Shown here: positions 40,406 through 40,992 of the stretch, in pieces
How the letters are laid out: each line of letters starts with the position of its first letter
Position numbering within the stretch: position 1 is the stretch's first letter
DNA from: Actinophytocola xinjiangensis
Lineage (GTDB): Bacteria; Actinomycetota; Actinomycetes; Mycobacteriales; Pseudonocardiaceae
Length of the DNA stretch: 40,992 nt
Reading direction: 5' to 3'
Assembly: GCF_001921215.1 (NCBI RefSeq)
Contig: NZ_MSIF01000044.1
Span: 1-40,992, forward strand
The notes under the pieces: generated by a model
Seen by the model: the letters and a program-made list of their open reading frames with translations, nothing else
Told to the model about the DNA's origin: nothing
The model's database searches: none
Position numbers and translations under genes: made by a program

Positions 40406-40992
40406 CCCGGCCGCCCGGCCGTCGACCCCCGTGGTCGGCGGCCACGCCGGGCCGACCGACGCTGATCGGCGGCCACGCCACCCAATCGGCCGACCAACCG
40501 AACACGACCCCGGTCAACAGACCACCCACCCCAGCCACCAGCGTGGCCGGCCACCACACCGACCCAGCCAACCGAACACCGCTCCGGCCAGCGGAGCAAC
40601 CGCCCACGACCGGCCGCCACGCCGGCCGACAGCACTTGGGGTTGCCAGTGTCCTGATCGAGACGCCACCATGGTTGTCTGCCACCACGGCCCTGCTCGAT
40701 CAACGGCTCCCGTCGCCTGCCAGGCCGCCGGCTCACCACCGCCGGTTTCTTCGCTGGTCCGGCGGCGGTGTCCCGGTCGTCCGTGTCGTCCGCGCCCGTC
40801 GCGCACCGCCCGAACCGCAGGCGGTTCCACCGGCCACCCCGCGAATTGAACTCCCCCTGGCACGGGGATCCCCCCGATTTCCATTCTAGTCGTGGGGGTG
40901 GTGGGTTTTGGGGTGCGCGTTGACTCATCAAAAATGCCCGGGAAGGTGAGTCGTTGCCTCACGAAAGGATGCCCGCGTAGCGGCGTGGCATC
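40406..40992. other. Non-coding or unassigned end of window
   Basis: I see no supported gene in these 587 bases; open frames on both strands have low-complexity translations and no ribosome site. The left part holds imperfect repeats: tcggcggccacgcc at 40435-40448 and 40466-40479, with a related ccgccacgccgg near 40614-40625. Further right are the palindrome ggggatcccc (40864-40873) and gtgag/ctcac arms in gtgagtcgttgcctcac at about 40946-40962. A promoter or terminator for a gene beyond the window is possible. Confidence 0.5.

Noticed and set aside
40108-40962. Minus-strand open frames at the window end, one beginning MEIGGIPVPGG after a TAGAAT hexamer
   Set aside because: There is no ribosome site or matching -35 box, the translation is arginine-, glycine- and tryptophan-rich without a recognisable fold, and one frame runs into the M23 gene.

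Overview
The window is very GC-rich and dense in genes. Many starts are GTG and most neighbouring genes overlap by 4 bases (GTGA or ATGA). Twin-arginine export, LuxR-type two-component regulation, CHAT/TPR proteins and a zinc-ribbon XRE regulator all point to an actinobacterium. The order Pseudonocardiales (Actinosynnema, Saccharothrix or Lentzea-like) is a guess from style, not a demonstrated assignment.

Bases 1-28.5 kb are one exopolysaccharide or capsule locus made of two operons that converge tail to tail at 16668-16677. The plus-strand operon (1-16677) encodes the end of an unidentified protein, a Wzz-like co-polymerase, an AsnB-type amidotransferase, a fused alcohol dehydrogenase/Gfo-Idh oxidoreductase, a heparinase II/III-like protein, a beta-helix lipoprotein, a Wzy/O-antigen-ligase-like polymerase, a methyltransferase, a GT4 glycosyltransferase, a 1192-residue TPR-CHAT protease-like protein and a PAP2 phosphatase. 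The minus-strand operon (28498 down to 16668) opens with a 16-codon leader ORF. It then encodes the priming sugar transferase, a zinc-ribbon C-methyltransferase, an RfbF-type cytidylyltransferase, a PIG-L deacetylase, an SDR epimerase, a DUF4910 aminopeptidase-like protein, a Wzx flippase, a GT2, a pyruvyl transferase, an RmlC-like epimerase and a glutamate-1-semialdehyde-aminomutase-like class III aminotransferase. Together these read as a Wzx/Wzy pathway. A priming transferase loads undecaprenyl phosphate, GTs and modifying enzymes build a repeat unit with an unusual, possibly branched, amino or pyruvylated sugar, the flippase exports it, and Wzy/Wzz polymerise it.

Bases 28.5-36.2 kb form a mosaic segment. 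A proline-rich single-pass PQQ-type membrane protein is followed by a strong terminator, a 5'-truncated VOC gene, an APH-like kinase and an XRE/TPR regulator. Across a divergent promoter holding a perfect 24-bp palindrome lies a class I/II PLP enzyme, then a stand-alone TSCPD protein preceded by two NrdR-box-like sites exactly 31 bp apart. The segment is bracketed by two near-identical terminator repeats and ends at tRNA-Phe and tRNA-Asp.

Bases 36.2-41 kb hold a three-gene signalling operon (histidine kinase, degenerate kinase-like membrane protein, LuxR response regulator) on the minus strand, a divergent Tat-exported M23 endopeptidase with two peptidoglycan-binding domains, and a terminal stretch with no gene that I can support.
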